NCBI GenBank assembly: GCA_002311745.1
Contig: DBZL01000055.1
Coordinates: 124,001-188,000, forward strand
DNA: 64,000 nt
Direction of reading: 5' to 3'
Source: Phycisphaerales bacterium UBA1161
GTDB lineage: Bacteria; Planctomycetota; Phycisphaerae; Tepidisphaerales; Tepidisphaeraceae
Both the position numbers and the translations under genes were made by a program. Below are positions 1 to 8,459 of this stretch, piece by piece; the first letter of the stretch is position 1, and every line of letters begins with the position of its first letter. The notes under the pieces were generated by a model that saw only the letters and a program-made list of their open reading frames with translations, ran no database searches and was not told the DNA's origin.

Positions 1-2901
1 GCGCCCATTGGCGGATTCGTCAAGCAATACCAGATCGTCCTCAAGCCGCAGCGCATGCTCGCCTACAACCTCTCCATCGCCACGGTCTTGTCCGCGGTGC
101 AGCGCTCCAACAACGACGTCGGCGGGTCGGTCGTGGAGATGAGCGAGAACGAATACATGGTCCGCAGCCGCGGGTATCTGCGCGGCCTGGCCGACCTGGC
201 CAAGGTGCCCCTGGCCGTCGGCAAGGATGGCACCCCGATCCTCCTGGCGGACGTCGCCACGCTGCAAATCGCCGGCGAGGAACGCCGCGGCATCGGCGAG
301 TGGAACGGCCGCGGCGAAGCCGTCGGCGGCGTCATCGTCGCTCGCTTCGGCGCCAACGCCTATCAGGTCATCCACGATGCCAAGGCAAAACTCGCCGATC
401 TCGAAGACGGCCTGCCCCCGGGCGTCACCATCAAAACCGCCTATGACCGCTCCGATCTCATCGACCGCTCCATTCACACCCTGAGACACACGCTGATCGA
501 GGAAATGATCGTCGTCGCCCTCGTCTGCATCATCTTCCTGCTTCACGGCCGCAGCGCCCTGGTCGCCATTTTCGTCATCCCCAGCAGCATGCTCATCAGC
601 CTTCTTGTCATGAATCTTCTGGGCATCAACGCCAACATCATGAGCCTGGGCGGGATCGCCATCGCCGTCGGCGTCGTCGTCGATAGCGCCATCATCATGG
701 TGGAAAACGCCCACAAGCATTTGGACATTGACGCCGAAACCCCGCATGCACATGCGGGGCCGCGGCCGCGCAGTGAAATCATCCTCCAAGCCGCCAAGGA
801 AGTCGGACCCAGCCTCTTTTTCAGTCTGCTCATCATCACCGTCAGTTTCCTGCCCGTCTTCGTGCTGGGCGGCGAGAGCGGACGGCTGTTCAGGCCCCTG
901 GCCTTCACCAAGACCTTCGCCATGGCCGCCGCCGCCGTCCTCTCCATCACCATCGTTCCCGTCCTCATGATTTACTTCATTACCGATCGCGCCCTTCCGG
1001 CGCGATGGACGCGGTGGATCAACGGCCCGATCACGTTGGCGATCGTGGCGATACCGGCTCTGCTGCTTTGGCGATGGGCCGACGGCTCGGACGCGCTGCG
1101 CCCCTATCGCGCCGCGATGGCGGTCGGCTGGGCCATTCTGGCCGCCCTGGCCTTGCTGCCCCAGAAAATCATCCGCGAGGAACGCAGTCCCATCAGTTGG
1201 ATATTGCAGAAGCTGTATGAACCGATGTTCCGCGCGGCCATTCGCTTCCGCTGGCCGGCGGTGATTCTGGCGCTGGCGTTTATGGCGTCGGCGCTCTGGC
1301 CGTTCCCACGGTTGGGCAGCGAATTCATGCCGCCCCTGGACGAAGGCGACTTGCTCTACATGCCCACCACCGATCCCAGCATCAGCGTCACCCTAGCCCG
1401 CCAGGTGTTGCAGCAGACCGACAAGCTCATCGCCACGTTTCCCGAAGTGCTCAGCGTGTACGGCAAGATCGGCCGCGCCGACAGCGCCACTGATCCGGCC
1501 CCGTTGGACATGATCGAAGCCGTCGTGCGATTGCAGACCGATCCCGCCAAATGGCGCACGCGCAAGCTGGATTACGCGTTTGATCATTGGCCGCTTTTGG
1601 CCACGCCCCTGCGCTGGACGCTGCACCACACCTTCTGGCCCACCGGTCGCAAGATCACCATGGACGAATTGGTGTATGGCTGGACGGACGCCGACGGCGA
1701 TCATGCGGGCCTCAACACGGTCGTCTCCCTGCCCGGCGTGGCCAACGCCTGGCCCATGCCCATCGCCAACCGCACCAACATGCTCTCCACCGGCGTCAAA
1801 ACTCCCGTGGGCATCAAAGTCATGGGCCCAGACCTGCAAATCCTGGGCGATCTGGCCCAGCAGGCCGCCACCATCGTCTCGACAGTTCCCGGCACCACCA
1901 GCGCGTATGCGGAGCGGTCCTTCGGCGGCAATTACCTCGACATCAACATCGACCGTTCCCAGGCCGCACGCTACGGCCTGACCACCGGCGACGTCCAAGA
2001 CGTCATCTCCACCGCCCTGGGTGGAATGAAAACCACCACCACCGTCGAAGGCCCCCAGCGTTTCCCCGTCAACATCCGCTACGCCCGGGATTATCGCGAT
2101 GATCCCCAGACCATCGCCCAGGTGCTCATCCCCATTCCCACCGGCGCCCAGGTGCCCCTGGGCCAGCTCGCCCAGATCAAGATCGACCCCGGCCCGCCCA
2201 TGATCAAGAGCGAAAACAGCCGGCTTTCCGCTTGGGTTTACGTCGACGTGGCCGGCCGCGACATCGGCAGCTTCATCGCCGATGCCCAGAAAGCCATCGC
2301 CGACAAGCTGCAACTTCCCGCCGGTTACACCCTGACCTGGTCCGGACAGTTCGAGCAAATCCAGGAGGCCAACGCCCGCCTCAAATGGGCCGTCCCTCTG
2401 ACCCTGCTGACCATCGTCATGCTCCTGTACCTGGCCACCCGAAGCTGGTTCCGCGTCTGCGTCGTGCTGCTGGCCGTTCCGTTCAGTCTCGTCGGCGCGG
2501 TCTGGCTCCTGTGGATGTTGGATTACCACCTATCCCTGGCGGTGTGGGTTGGCATGATCGCCCTGGCCGGCCTGGATGCCGAGACCGGCTTGGTCATGCT
2601 CCTCTACCTCGACAACAGCTACGAGCGATTCAAATCACTGGGCCGCATGCGTGACCAAGACGACCTCTGGCGAGCCGTGCACGATGGCGCCGTCAAGCGC
2701 ATCCGTCCCAAGACCATGACCGTCGCCGCCGCCTTCATCGGTCTGGTGCCGCTGCTCTGGGCCACCGGCACCGGCGCCGACGTCATGCGTCGCTTGGCCG
2801 CCCCCATGCTCGGCGGGCTCTTCACCAGCTTCCTGATGGAACTCCTGATCTACCCCATCATCTTCTTCATCGCCAAGAGCCTTACTCTCGGGAGGGAATA
2901 A
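1..2901 (+). CDS. cusA: CusA-like heavy-metal RND efflux pump, 5' end outside window
   Basis: Inner-membrane proton-driven pump of the heavy-metal RND family, likely exporting Cu(I)/Ag(I). The reading frame is open from base 1, so the N-terminus lies upstream. Visible features are the TM4 proton-relay segment GVVVDSAIIMVENAHK (Asp codon at 682), the CusA-type stretch GRADSATDPAPLDMIE, NMLSTGVKTPVGIKV and the C-terminal TGTGADVMRRLAAPM. Methionine codons at 1780, 2026 and 2200 fall at or next to the three Met of the CusA copper site; the middle one is shifted by one residue relative to E. coli as I align it. Extra hydrophobic segments between about 990 and 1160 enlarge the region between TM6 and TM7. 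It is followed one base later by the outer-membrane channel gene. CzcA (Zn/Co/Cd) is the alternative, but the motifs favour CusA. Confidence 0.9.
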   Translation, partial: APIGGFVKQYQIVLKPQRMLAYNLSIATVLSAVQRSNNDVGGSVVEMSENEYMVRSRGYLRGLADLAKVPLAVGKDGTPILLADVATLQIAGEERRGIGEWNGRGEAVGGVIVARFGANAYQVIHDAKAKLADLEDGLPPGVTIKTAYDRSDLIDRSIHTLRHTLIEEMIVVALVCIIFLLHGRSALVAIFVIPSSMLISLLVMNLLGINANIMSLGGIAIAVGVVVDSAIIMVENAHKHLDIDAETPHAHAGPRPRSEIILQAAKEVGPSLFFSLLIITVSFLPVFVLGGESGRLFRPLAFTKTFAMAAAAVLSITIVPVLMIYFITDRALPARWTRWINGPITLAIVAIPALLLWRWADGSDALRPYRAAMAVGWAILAALALLPQKIIREERSPISWILQKLYEPMFRAAIRFRWPAVILALAFMASALWPFPRLGSEFMPPLDEGDLLYMPTTDPSISVTLARQVLQQTDKLIATFPEVLSVYGKIGRADSATDPAPLDMIEAVVRLQTDPAKWRTRKLDYAFDHWPLLATPLRWTLHHTFWPTGRKITMDELVYGWTDADGDHAGLNTVVSLPGVANAWPMPIANRTNMLSTGVKTPVGIKVMGPDLQILGDLAQQAATIVSTVPGTTSAYAERSFGGNYLDINIDRSQAARYGLTTGDVQDVISTALGGMKTTTTVEGPQRFPVNIRYARDYRDDPQTIAQVLIPIPTGAQVPLGQLAQIKIDPGPPMIKSENSRLSAWVYVDVAGRDIGSFIADAQKAIADKLQLPAGYTLTWSGQFEQIQEANARLKWAVPLTLLTIVMLLYLATRSWFRVCVVLLAVPFSLVGAVWLLWMLDYHLSLAVWVGMIALAGLDAETGLVMLLYLDNSYERFKSLGRMRDQDDLWRAVHDGAVKRIRPKTMTVAAAFIGLVPLLWATGTGADVMRRLAAPMLGGLFTSFLMELLIYPIIFFIAKSLTLGRE
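740..759. repeat. 9-bp-stem palindrome inside cusA
   Basis: A perfect inverted repeat, ccccgcatg-CA-catgcgggg, lies in frame in the pump gene and encodes TPHAHAG in the loop after TM4. It may be a small mobile hairpin tolerated in a loop, or chance in GC-rich DNA. No function is claimed. Confidence 0.4.
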
Positions 2902-2902
2902 A

Positions 2903-4285
2903 ATGCAGCGACAGATGAAACCACGGAGGCACGGAGACACGGAGGCGCCTCCGTGCCTCCGTGTCTCCGTGGTTATATTTTTGTCTTTAGCCGCGGTCGG
3001 ATGCACCGTCCATCCGGATGGCGAAAATCAGGAGCGTCAATCCGCCTTGCACGCGGGAGCGCCGTACGAACCGCCGATCGCGCAGCGCCAGCTCCCGCCC
3101 CTGCCGGACAAGCCGACCGTGGATGATCTGGTCCGCTACGCCCTGCAAACCAATCCCGATGTCGAGCGAAGCTATTGGGAATGGCGCTCCGCCCTGGAGC
3201 AAATCCCCATCGACGGTACGCAGGCCACCAACCTGGCGATCTCCGCCGGAACCATCCTGAATCGCGGCTCTTTTTCGGGAGACCGCACCACCATCGGCGC
3301 CCAGAACGATCCCATGTCCGACATCGTACTTCCCGACAAGCTCTCGGCCGCCGCCCATCGCTCCCTGGAAGCCGCCCGCGCCGCCGCCAAACGCTTCCGC
3401 CAAGCCCAGCTCGATCTGCGCAGCAAAGTGATCTCCGCCTACGACGATTACGCCCTGACCGCCGAGCTGATCCGCTTGGGCAACCAAAGCGTCCAACTCT
3501 TGCAGGCCACCGCTTCCATCACCGAGGCCCGCAACCGCGCCGCCTCCTCCTCCCAGCAGGACGTTCTCAAGTCCCGCAACGAACTGGACTTGGCCCGCAA
3601 CAACGTGGCCAACCTGCAATCCCAGCTTCCCGCCCAGCTCGCCGCGCTCAATGCGTTGCTCGGCCGCGAGGCGAGCGCTCCCATCGCGCCGCCCGCGGCA
3701 TTGCCGCCGGCTCGTCCCGTGCAATACTCCGATCAGCAATTGCTCGACCTGCTCGCCAAGGCCAATCCACAGCTCCTCGCCCTCGCCGATGAAATCCGCG
3801 GCAAGCAGCAAAGCATTCGCTTGGCCAAGCTCCAGTACATCCCCGATTTCAGCTTATCCGCCAACACCGACCTGGCCGGCATGGCCCAGAACCTCTCCGG
3901 CATGATTACGCTTCCGCTGCTTCGTCACGAAGCCTTGGACGCCGCGATCGCTCAGGCCAAGGCCAATCTGCGTGCCTCCGAAGCAGCTCGCCGCCGGACC
4001 AAGAGCGACCTCGCCGCCCAAGCGATCATGGACATCGCCACCCTGCGCGACGCCGATCGGCAATTGCAACTATTTGAGCAGGCGATTCTTCCCCGCTCCC
4101 GCCAGGAAGTAGCCTTGACCCGCGCCGCCTACGAATCCGCGACCGCGACGCTCTTGGATTTGCTGGACAGCCAGCGTTCCCTGATCGACACCGAGCAACT
4201 CGTCGTCACCCTGCGTATCACTCGCGACAAGCGCCTGGCCGACCTGGAATCGCTCGCGGCCGCCCCCATCCAACCGGCGCCGTGA
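2903..4285 (+). CDS. TolC/CusC-like outer membrane efflux lipoprotein
   Basis: Outer-membrane factor of about 460 residues that would complete the tripartite metal pump with the upstream RND protein. The body is long amphipathic helices typical of the OEP fold, with the repeated pattern seen in sequences such as LDLLDSQRSLIDTEQ near the C-terminus. The ATG lies one base after the pump's stop, with a GGAGGG ribosome site six bases upstream, so the two genes are co-translated. The N-terminus is odd: residues 6-24 are encoded by a near-perfect 56-bp palindrome, followed by a hydrophobic run ending AAVGC that resembles a lipobox. The repeat therefore supplies the n-region and part of the h-region of the signal peptide. 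The periplasmic adaptor gene is expected upstream of the window. Confidence 0.85.
   Translation: MQRQMKPRRHGDTEAPPCLRVSVVIFLSLAAVGCTVHPDGENQERQSALHAGAPYEPPIAQRQLPPLPDKPTVDDLVRYALQTNPDVERSYWEWRSALEQIPIDGTQATNLAISAGTILNRGSFSGDRTTIGAQNDPMSDIVLPDKLSAAAHRSLEAARAAAKRFRQAQLDLRSKVISAYDDYALTAELIRLGNQSVQLLQATASITEARNRAASSSQQDVLKSRNELDLARNNVANLQSQLPAQLAALNALLGREASAPIAPPAALPPARPVQYSDQQLLDLLAKANPQLLALADEIRGKQQSIRLAKLQYIPDFSLSANTDLAGMAQNLSGMITLPLLRHEALDAAIAQAKANLRASEAARRRTKSDLAAQAIMDIATLRDADRQLQLFEQAILPRSRQEVALTRAAYESATATLLDLLDSQRSLIDTEQLVVTLRITRDKRLADLESLAAAPIQPAP
2919..2974. repeat. 56-bp palindrome of the 'ccacggaggcacggag' type
   Basis: Left arm 2919-2946 and right arm 2947-2974 are reverse complements at 26 of 28 positions with no loop. 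Repeats of this purine-rich kind are common between genes in planctomycete and related genomes; this copy lies inside the start of the outer-membrane channel gene. Confidence 0.85.
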
Positions 4286-4343
4286 TCCGCGTGCCCGGTT
4301 GCGATTTCAGTTGAGGATCCATCCAGAAAAGTCGCGATTGTCA

Positions 4344-4614
4344 GGAGGGCGGGGAAAACCATATACGGCCCCAAAAGTTTTTCCCCGCCCTCCCGACACC
4401 CTTCCACCCCAATCCTTTTCCCCTCAACCGTCCAGCGTGAAGCCGAATCAGCGTCGCTCGCAGTGACAGAGCGGTGCGCGGCGAATTTGCCCAATGACCG
4501 TCATGTGGTTCTTCTTTGTGCTGGACGGTTTGAGGGGAAGTGGGAAGAGAGTGGAGGAGGTGCGGGGGAGGCGGGAGAAACACCTTGGGGCCTTATGGGG
4601 TTGCTCCCGCCTCC
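4344..4614. repeat. 271-bp nested inverted-repeat element in convergent gap
   Basis: The 420-base gap between two convergent genes (4286-4705) holds no gene that I can support. Instead there is a symmetric structure: a 15-bp perfect stem (4344-4358 with 4379-4393), a second 11-bp perfect stem (4567-4577 with 4604-4614), and long outer arms pairing 4417-4436 with 4520-4539. The two hairpin loops resemble each other (ggccccaaaag against ccttggggcc). It could be a MITE-like element or a double terminator. Confidence 0.7.
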
Positions 4615-4705
4615 ACCGCTTTGCATTTCCGCAATTGCATGTCACCAGTTCGCCAAATTCGGCAACACGGGAGAAATAGCGTTTCACATTTTCCAGAAGT
4701 TAACC

Positions 4706-5899
4706 TTACCCCTCTTTGGCCCCGGCGCAGGCGGTGACTTCGGCTTCGAACAGCAGATCATCCCGGCAGACGTCAGCGGGCACCACCAGCCACGGCCACG
4801 GCATGTCGCGCCGCTGCTTCTCGAAACCCGCTTCTACTTCAGGCGTCTTGCAATACGCGATGGCTTGCACCACGTCGCTCCTGGAGCACTGCAAGTCATC
4901 GAGCACGGCGTTGATGCAATCGAGGGTCATCCTGATCTGGCCGGCGATGTCGCCGCGATGGCACGTGGCGCCGCTGGGGTCGATGGCAGCGGTGCCGGAG
5001 ACATAGACGGTTCGTCCGGCGGGCGTGCAGACGGTGGCGGCGCGGGCGAAGGATGAGCCGTACTCGTAGGCCGATTGCTGTTTGCCGGCAGCCAGGTGTT
5101 TGCAGAGACATTGGGCCTCACCGCGTGGGCAGGGCGTGTTGCCGACGACGGCGATCAGATCCATGAGGCAATCGCCGTTTCCCGCGGGGGCAACGCCGAT
5201 ACCCGTGCTGGCCGGCAGGCGGACGCCGGAGGTTGGGCTCAACAGTCCGCGGTCGATGAAGTAGCGGCTGCGTGTGTCGTTGAAGCTTTCGTACCAATCC
5301 AGGATGTCGCGCAGGAAGAACCAGGTGCGGGCGATGGAGTCGACGTTCCCGCCGCCCTGCTTGAGGAGGATTTCCGCCTCCGCAAAGGCGCGGCGGACCT
5401 GCGCGGGCCGCGTGCGAGCGCGGCGCGTGGGCAGGCCGCTGGCGGTGATCCAGCGGCAGCCGTTCTGCTCGATCAGCCTGCCGCAGGGCGTGCCGTCGAC
5501 GGCCAGCGGGCGCGGCTTTTGGGACACGGCGTGGATCTGCACGCCGCGGATGATCGGTTCGGGCCCGCCGCTCAGCCAGGCCGGGCTTACGCCGTCGTCC
5601 AAGTCTCCGTAGGCTGCGCTGCGCAGCATCTGCAGCATTTCGACGGCGTGGGCGGGGGCGAAGATGCGTTCCTGGGCGATCCGGAGGCGCTGGGTCGCCA
5701 GCGTTCTGCGGATGGCCGCAAAAATCTCATGGCCCTGGCGCTGCAGCGGAAGCTGCGGATCGGGCCGGGCGGTGAGATAGATTTCTCGCGTCGCCGGCGA
5801 CTCGACGCCGCTGACGTCGATTTGCACCGGTTGGTTTTTTGTCGGCGGCCGCACCGTGCGCGATAGCGCCTGCGGACCAGTAGCCCCTGAACGTCGCAT
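4706..5899 (-). CDS. Chorismatase-like protein with tandem RidA/YjgF folds
   Basis: 397 residues, about three times a RidA monomer. The C-terminal 120 residues are RidA/YjgF-like (GRTVYVSGTAAIDPSG). The middle segment ARTWFFLRDILDWYESFND followed by LPASTGIG, and the final DVCRDDLLFEAEV, resemble the FkbO/Hyg5/XanB2 chorismatases, where the closing Glu is catalytic. If active, it would cleave chorismate to a hydroxybenzoate or dihydroxycyclohexadienoate; this is inference from remembered motifs. It starts four bases after the stop of the 2OG oxygenase gene, so the two are probably one operon. A plain Rid-family deaminase is the alternative, but the length argues against it. Confidence 0.6.
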   Translation of the reverse strand: MRRSGATGPQALSRTVRPPTKNQPVQIDVSGVESPATREIYLTARPDPQLPLQRQGHEIFAAIRRTLATQRLRIAQERIFAPAHAVEMLQMLRSAAYGDLDDGVSPAWLSGGPEPIIRGVQIHAVSQKPRPLAVDGTPCGRLIEQNGCRWITASGLPTRRARTRPAQVRRAFAEAEILLKQGGGNVDSIARTWFFLRDILDWYESFNDTRSRYFIDRGLLSPTSGVRLPASTGIGVAPAGNGDCLMDLIAVVGNTPCPRGEAQCLCKHLAAGKQQSAYEYGSSFARAATVCTPAGRTVYVSGTAAIDPSGATCHRGDIAGQIRMTLDCINAVLDDLQCSRSDVVQAIAYCKTPEVEAGFEKQRRDMPWPWLVVPADVCRDDLLFEAEVTACAGAKEG

Positions 5900-5903
5900 G
5901 GAT

Positions 5904-6641
5904 CTAACTCATCACTGGAATCCGGTATCCGTCCGGGTCCTTGCCGCGCACGCGCCGCCACCAGACCTGAAGCGTCGGCACGTTGATGGTGATGATGAAC
6001 AGCTTTCGCAGTTGCTGGGCCGGCGGCTGCAGCGGGCGCACGCCGTGCCAGGAATGCTCCGTCCGCTCGAACAGCAGGCTTCCGTTGCCGCGCGGGTCGA
6101 TGGAGGCCGCCACCTTCAGGTCGTCGAACGACGGCCCCGAGTGGGGTTTGTAGCGCCGCTCGTCGTCCAGGATCAGGATGTGCCCGCCCCAATCCGACTG
6201 CCAATCCTCCTCGGTGTTGAAATAGAAGATGTGCGTGGCCCGTTTGCGCCGGGCGTCGCAGTGCGGCGAAACCGAGCAGCCCTGCCAGGCGTAATACCAC
6301 TCCATCGTCAAAATGAGCGGCTTGCTGGGAATGTCCAGCATCCGGCGCAGGAAGTTCTCGTACCCTTTTCCATTCAACTCGGCGACGAACGTCCGCCACG
6401 GCTGGCCCAGCGCCAACGTGGAGTTGTAGTGCAGCAGATACCGGTCATGGTATCCCTGCCCGTGCGCCCGCTTGACTCCGACCATCTTCTGAAACGCCTC
6501 GACCTCCGGCAGCGTCTGGCGTAGCTCCTCGTAACCTTGGCCAGTCAAGATATTTTGTATATTGACCCACGGATAAGGTTGCCGGTTGCGGAATGAATCG
6601 GCCGTGATCCCCGCCAAAGCGTCGTAATTGAGATAGCTCAT
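5904..6641 (-). CDS. 2OG-Fe(II) dioxygenase
   Basis: 245-residue soluble enzyme of the double-stranded beta-helix family that couples 2-oxoglutarate decarboxylation to substrate hydroxylation. The iron triad is visible: His127 and Asp129 in PHCDARRK, and the distal His in TEHSWHGV (196 or 199). Arg212 in QLRKLFIITIN is the likely 2OG-binding residue. GGHILILDD fits the strand between them. The substrate is unknown. It leads a two-gene minus-strand operon with the chorismatase-like gene, so an aromatic acid or a glycan-linked small molecule is a reasonable guess only. Confidence 0.8.
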   Translation of the reverse strand: MSYLNYDALAGITADSFRNRQPYPWVNIQNILTGQGYEELRQTLPEVEAFQKMVGVKRAHGQGYHDRYLLHYNSTLALGQPWRTFVAELNGKGYENFLRRMLDIPSKPLILTMEWYYAWQGCSVSPHCDARRKRATHIFYFNTEEDWQSDWGGHILILDDERRYKPHSGPSFDDLKVAASIDPRGNGSLLFERTEHSWHGVRPLQPPAQQLRKLFIITINVPTLQVWWRRVRGKDPDGYRIPVMS

Positions 6642-6793
6642 GATGCGCCTCCCGACTCGCGATGAAGTCTTCCAGCTTGCGGCGTGGACGCCGCCGCGTG
6701 AGCTTGTATCCCTGTTTCCTACCGCTCCAATAGCCTATCCAATTTGTGCGATGGTCGCCAGTTTGGCGGCGTGATTTGTCGCCTGCGCTGCAA

Positions 6794-6865
6794 AGCGGGC
6801 GAACGGACTCGAACCGTCAACGTCCTGCTTGGAAGGCAGGTGCTCTACCATTGAGCTACGCCCGC
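6794..6865 (-). tRNA. tRNA-Gly (UCC)
   Basis: Read on the minus strand, this 72-base sequence folds as a full cloverleaf: acceptor GCGGGCG/CGCCCGC, D-arm with GTAGCTCAATGGTAGAGC, anticodon stem CCTGC/GCAGG around loop CTTCCAA (anticodon TCC), and a T-arm with GGTTCGAGTCC. No CCA is encoded. It lies between the 2OG oxygenase gene and nuoB. Confidence 0.95.
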
Positions 6866-6915
6866 GATGGGCGAACATGGTACTCAACGCTTGCTGCAAA
6901 ACCAACCAAAGGGTG

Positions 6916-7485
6916 TTAGATCGCTTTACCGTCCACGGTCAGCCCAGTGGCCATCGGCTGGGCGGCGGGGGAGTAGCTGGGTTCGATGGCCAGTTGCAGC
7001 GGGCGGCGCTTGCCGTGGGGAGGAAGGCCTTCTTCGTCGATTATCCGCTGAATGGCCATGATCCCTTCGATCAGCGTCTCCGGCCGCGGCGGGCAGCCCG
7101 GAACGTACACGTCCACAGGCATGAATTGGTCGATCCCCTGGATCGTGGCATACGCGTCGAACACCCCGCCCGTGCTGGCGCAGGCCCCCATGGAAATAAC
7201 CCACTTCGGCTCCGTCATTTGTTGGTAGATGTGCTGGAGAACCGGCATCATTTTGATGCAGACGCGCCCGGCGACGATCATGAGATCGCTTTGCCGCGGG
7301 CTGAAGCGCATCGCCTCGGCCCCGAAACGGGCCAGGTCGTACCGGCTGCAGCCGGCGGCCATCAGCTCGATCCCGCAGCAGGCGGTGGCGAACGGCATCG
7401 GCCACAGCGAGCTGCGCCGCGCCCAGTTCACCACCTTCTTGAGCTGGGTCGTCAGGATGTTGTCCGGCAACGTTTGCGTGTCCAT
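6916..7485 (-). CDS. nuoB: NADH-quinone oxidoreductase subunit B
   Basis: Peripheral-arm subunit of respiratory complex I that carries the N2 [4Fe-4S] cluster and passes electrons to quinone. All four cluster ligands are visible: Cys36-Cys37 in ATACCGIE, Cys102 in GACASTGG and Cys131 in VPGCPPRPE. At 189 residues it is normal length. The nuoA gene lies 3.1 kb away on the same strand, with four opposite-strand genes between them, which breaks the usual nuoA-nuoB adjacency. nuoC and later subunits do not follow here; the tRNA and the oxygenase do. Confidence 0.95.
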   Translation of the reverse strand: MDTQTLPDNILTTQLKKVVNWARRSSLWPMPFATACCGIELMAAGCSRYDLARFGAEAMRFSPRQSDLMIVAGRVCIKMMPVLQHIYQQMTEPKWVISMGACASTGGVFDAYATIQGIDQFMPVDVYVPGCPPRPETLIEGIMAIQRIIDEEGLPPHGKRRPLQLAIEPSYSPAAQPMATGLTVDGKAI

Positions 7486-7605
7486 CCGTCACTCCATCGG
7501 CACGTTAGAAGTATAGTGCAACCGTGTGGCGCGATCCAACCGGCGGAATTTCGCGATTCTTTAGACAAAAACCGGGTGTGGGGCGCTCTTGGTGGGTAGA
7601 CAACG

Positions 7606-8133
7606 ATGAAGGCATCGCCGGCTAATCCGCTTCTCGCCGCACTGGCGGCCGGTCAGCCGGAGGCGTTCGCCGCCCTGTACGACCGATACGGCCGTTCGTT
7701 GCTGCGGGCGGCGGGCGTCATGCTCGGCCGCGGCGAGGATGCCCAGGACGCCGTGCAGGATTTGTTCGTCGCTTTGGTCCGATCGCGGCATCGCTTTTCG
7801 TACGTCGAGGATCTGGACGCGTACATCTTTGCGATTTTGCGGCACGCGGTGGGGCGGCGGTTGACGCAGCGACAAAGCGAGCGCCGGGCGATGCAGCGGT
7901 TGGCCTTGATGCCAAGCCAGCGCGGTGCGCCGGCGACGGTTGAGGAGACGGATTTGGACGGGGCCCTGGCGTCGCTGCCCCTGGAGCAGCGCGAGATCGT
8001 GGCGTTGAAGATCGACGCGGACCTGACCTTCGCCCAGATCGCCGAGATTTTGAAAACCAGTCCGAACACCGTTGCCAGCCGGTATCGCTATGCGTTGGAA
8101 AAATTACGCAACATCCTCAAGGAGTCCCCATGA
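7606..8133 (+). CDS. ECF-type RNA polymerase sigma factor
   Basis: 175-residue group 4 sigma factor. Region 2 is seen around residues 20-85 (AFAALYDRYGRSLLRAAG, then DAVQDLFVALVRSR) and the region 4 helix-turn-helix at about 120-170 (LPLEQREIVALKIDADLTFAQIAEIL). There is no C-terminal extension. The stop overlaps the start of the next gene by four bases (ATGA), so the two are translationally coupled, the usual arrangement of an ECF factor with its regulator. Confidence 0.9.
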   Translation: MKASPANPLLAALAAGQPEAFAALYDRYGRSLLRAAGVMLGRGEDAQDAVQDLFVALVRSRHRFSYVEDLDAYIFAILRHAVGRRLTQRQSERRAMQRLALMPSQRGAPATVEETDLDGALASLPLEQREIVALKIDADLTFAQIAEILKTSPNTVASRYRYALEKLRNILKESP

Positions 8134-8459
8134 ATTCTGGTGCCTTACCGCCGGAACTGCATGAACTGGAAAGCAGGCTGCGCGGCCGTTTCAGCCCCGG
8201 AGCATCAGCCGATCTGCGCTTTCGCATCATGCACGTCGTCGGATCGGATTTGTCTTTTCAAGCGCAAACATCCTCTGGCCGAACCAGCGACAGATGGTAT
8301 TGGGCCGCCATTGCCGCGGCCGGCATCATTGCGATGAATCTCTCTCTGATCGACTCTTCTCGAACAGAATTATCAGGCCGAGCGAGCATCAGCCAAAGTG
8401 TGGTCAATGTTGAACCGATGTGGCGAGTCTCGCCCCTGGAACCGGGAGCGTTCAAATGA
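8130..8459 (+). CDS. Small single-pass membrane protein, putative anti-sigma factor
   Basis: 109 residues: an N-terminal cytosolic part of about 50 residues, one transmembrane segment (WYWAAIAAAGIIAMNLSLI) and a short external tail. I recognise no named domain. Position, size, topology and ATGA overlap with the ECF sigma gene suggest an anti-sigma factor, but no zinc-binding HxxxCxxC motif of the ZAS type is present. The next gene also starts by ATGA overlap, so all three are one transcript. Confidence 0.55.
   Translation: MNSGALPPELHELESRLRGRFSPGASADLRFRIMHVVGSDLSFQAQTSSGRTSDRWYWAAIAAAGIIAMNLSLIDSSRTELSGRASISQSVVNVEPMWRVSPLEPGAFK

Noticed and set aside
1393-2529. Minus-strand open frame of 378 codons opposite the RND pump
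   Set aside because: Low-complexity, His/Gly/Asp-rich translation with no family likeness; it is the complement of a strongly supported gene in GC-rich DNA.
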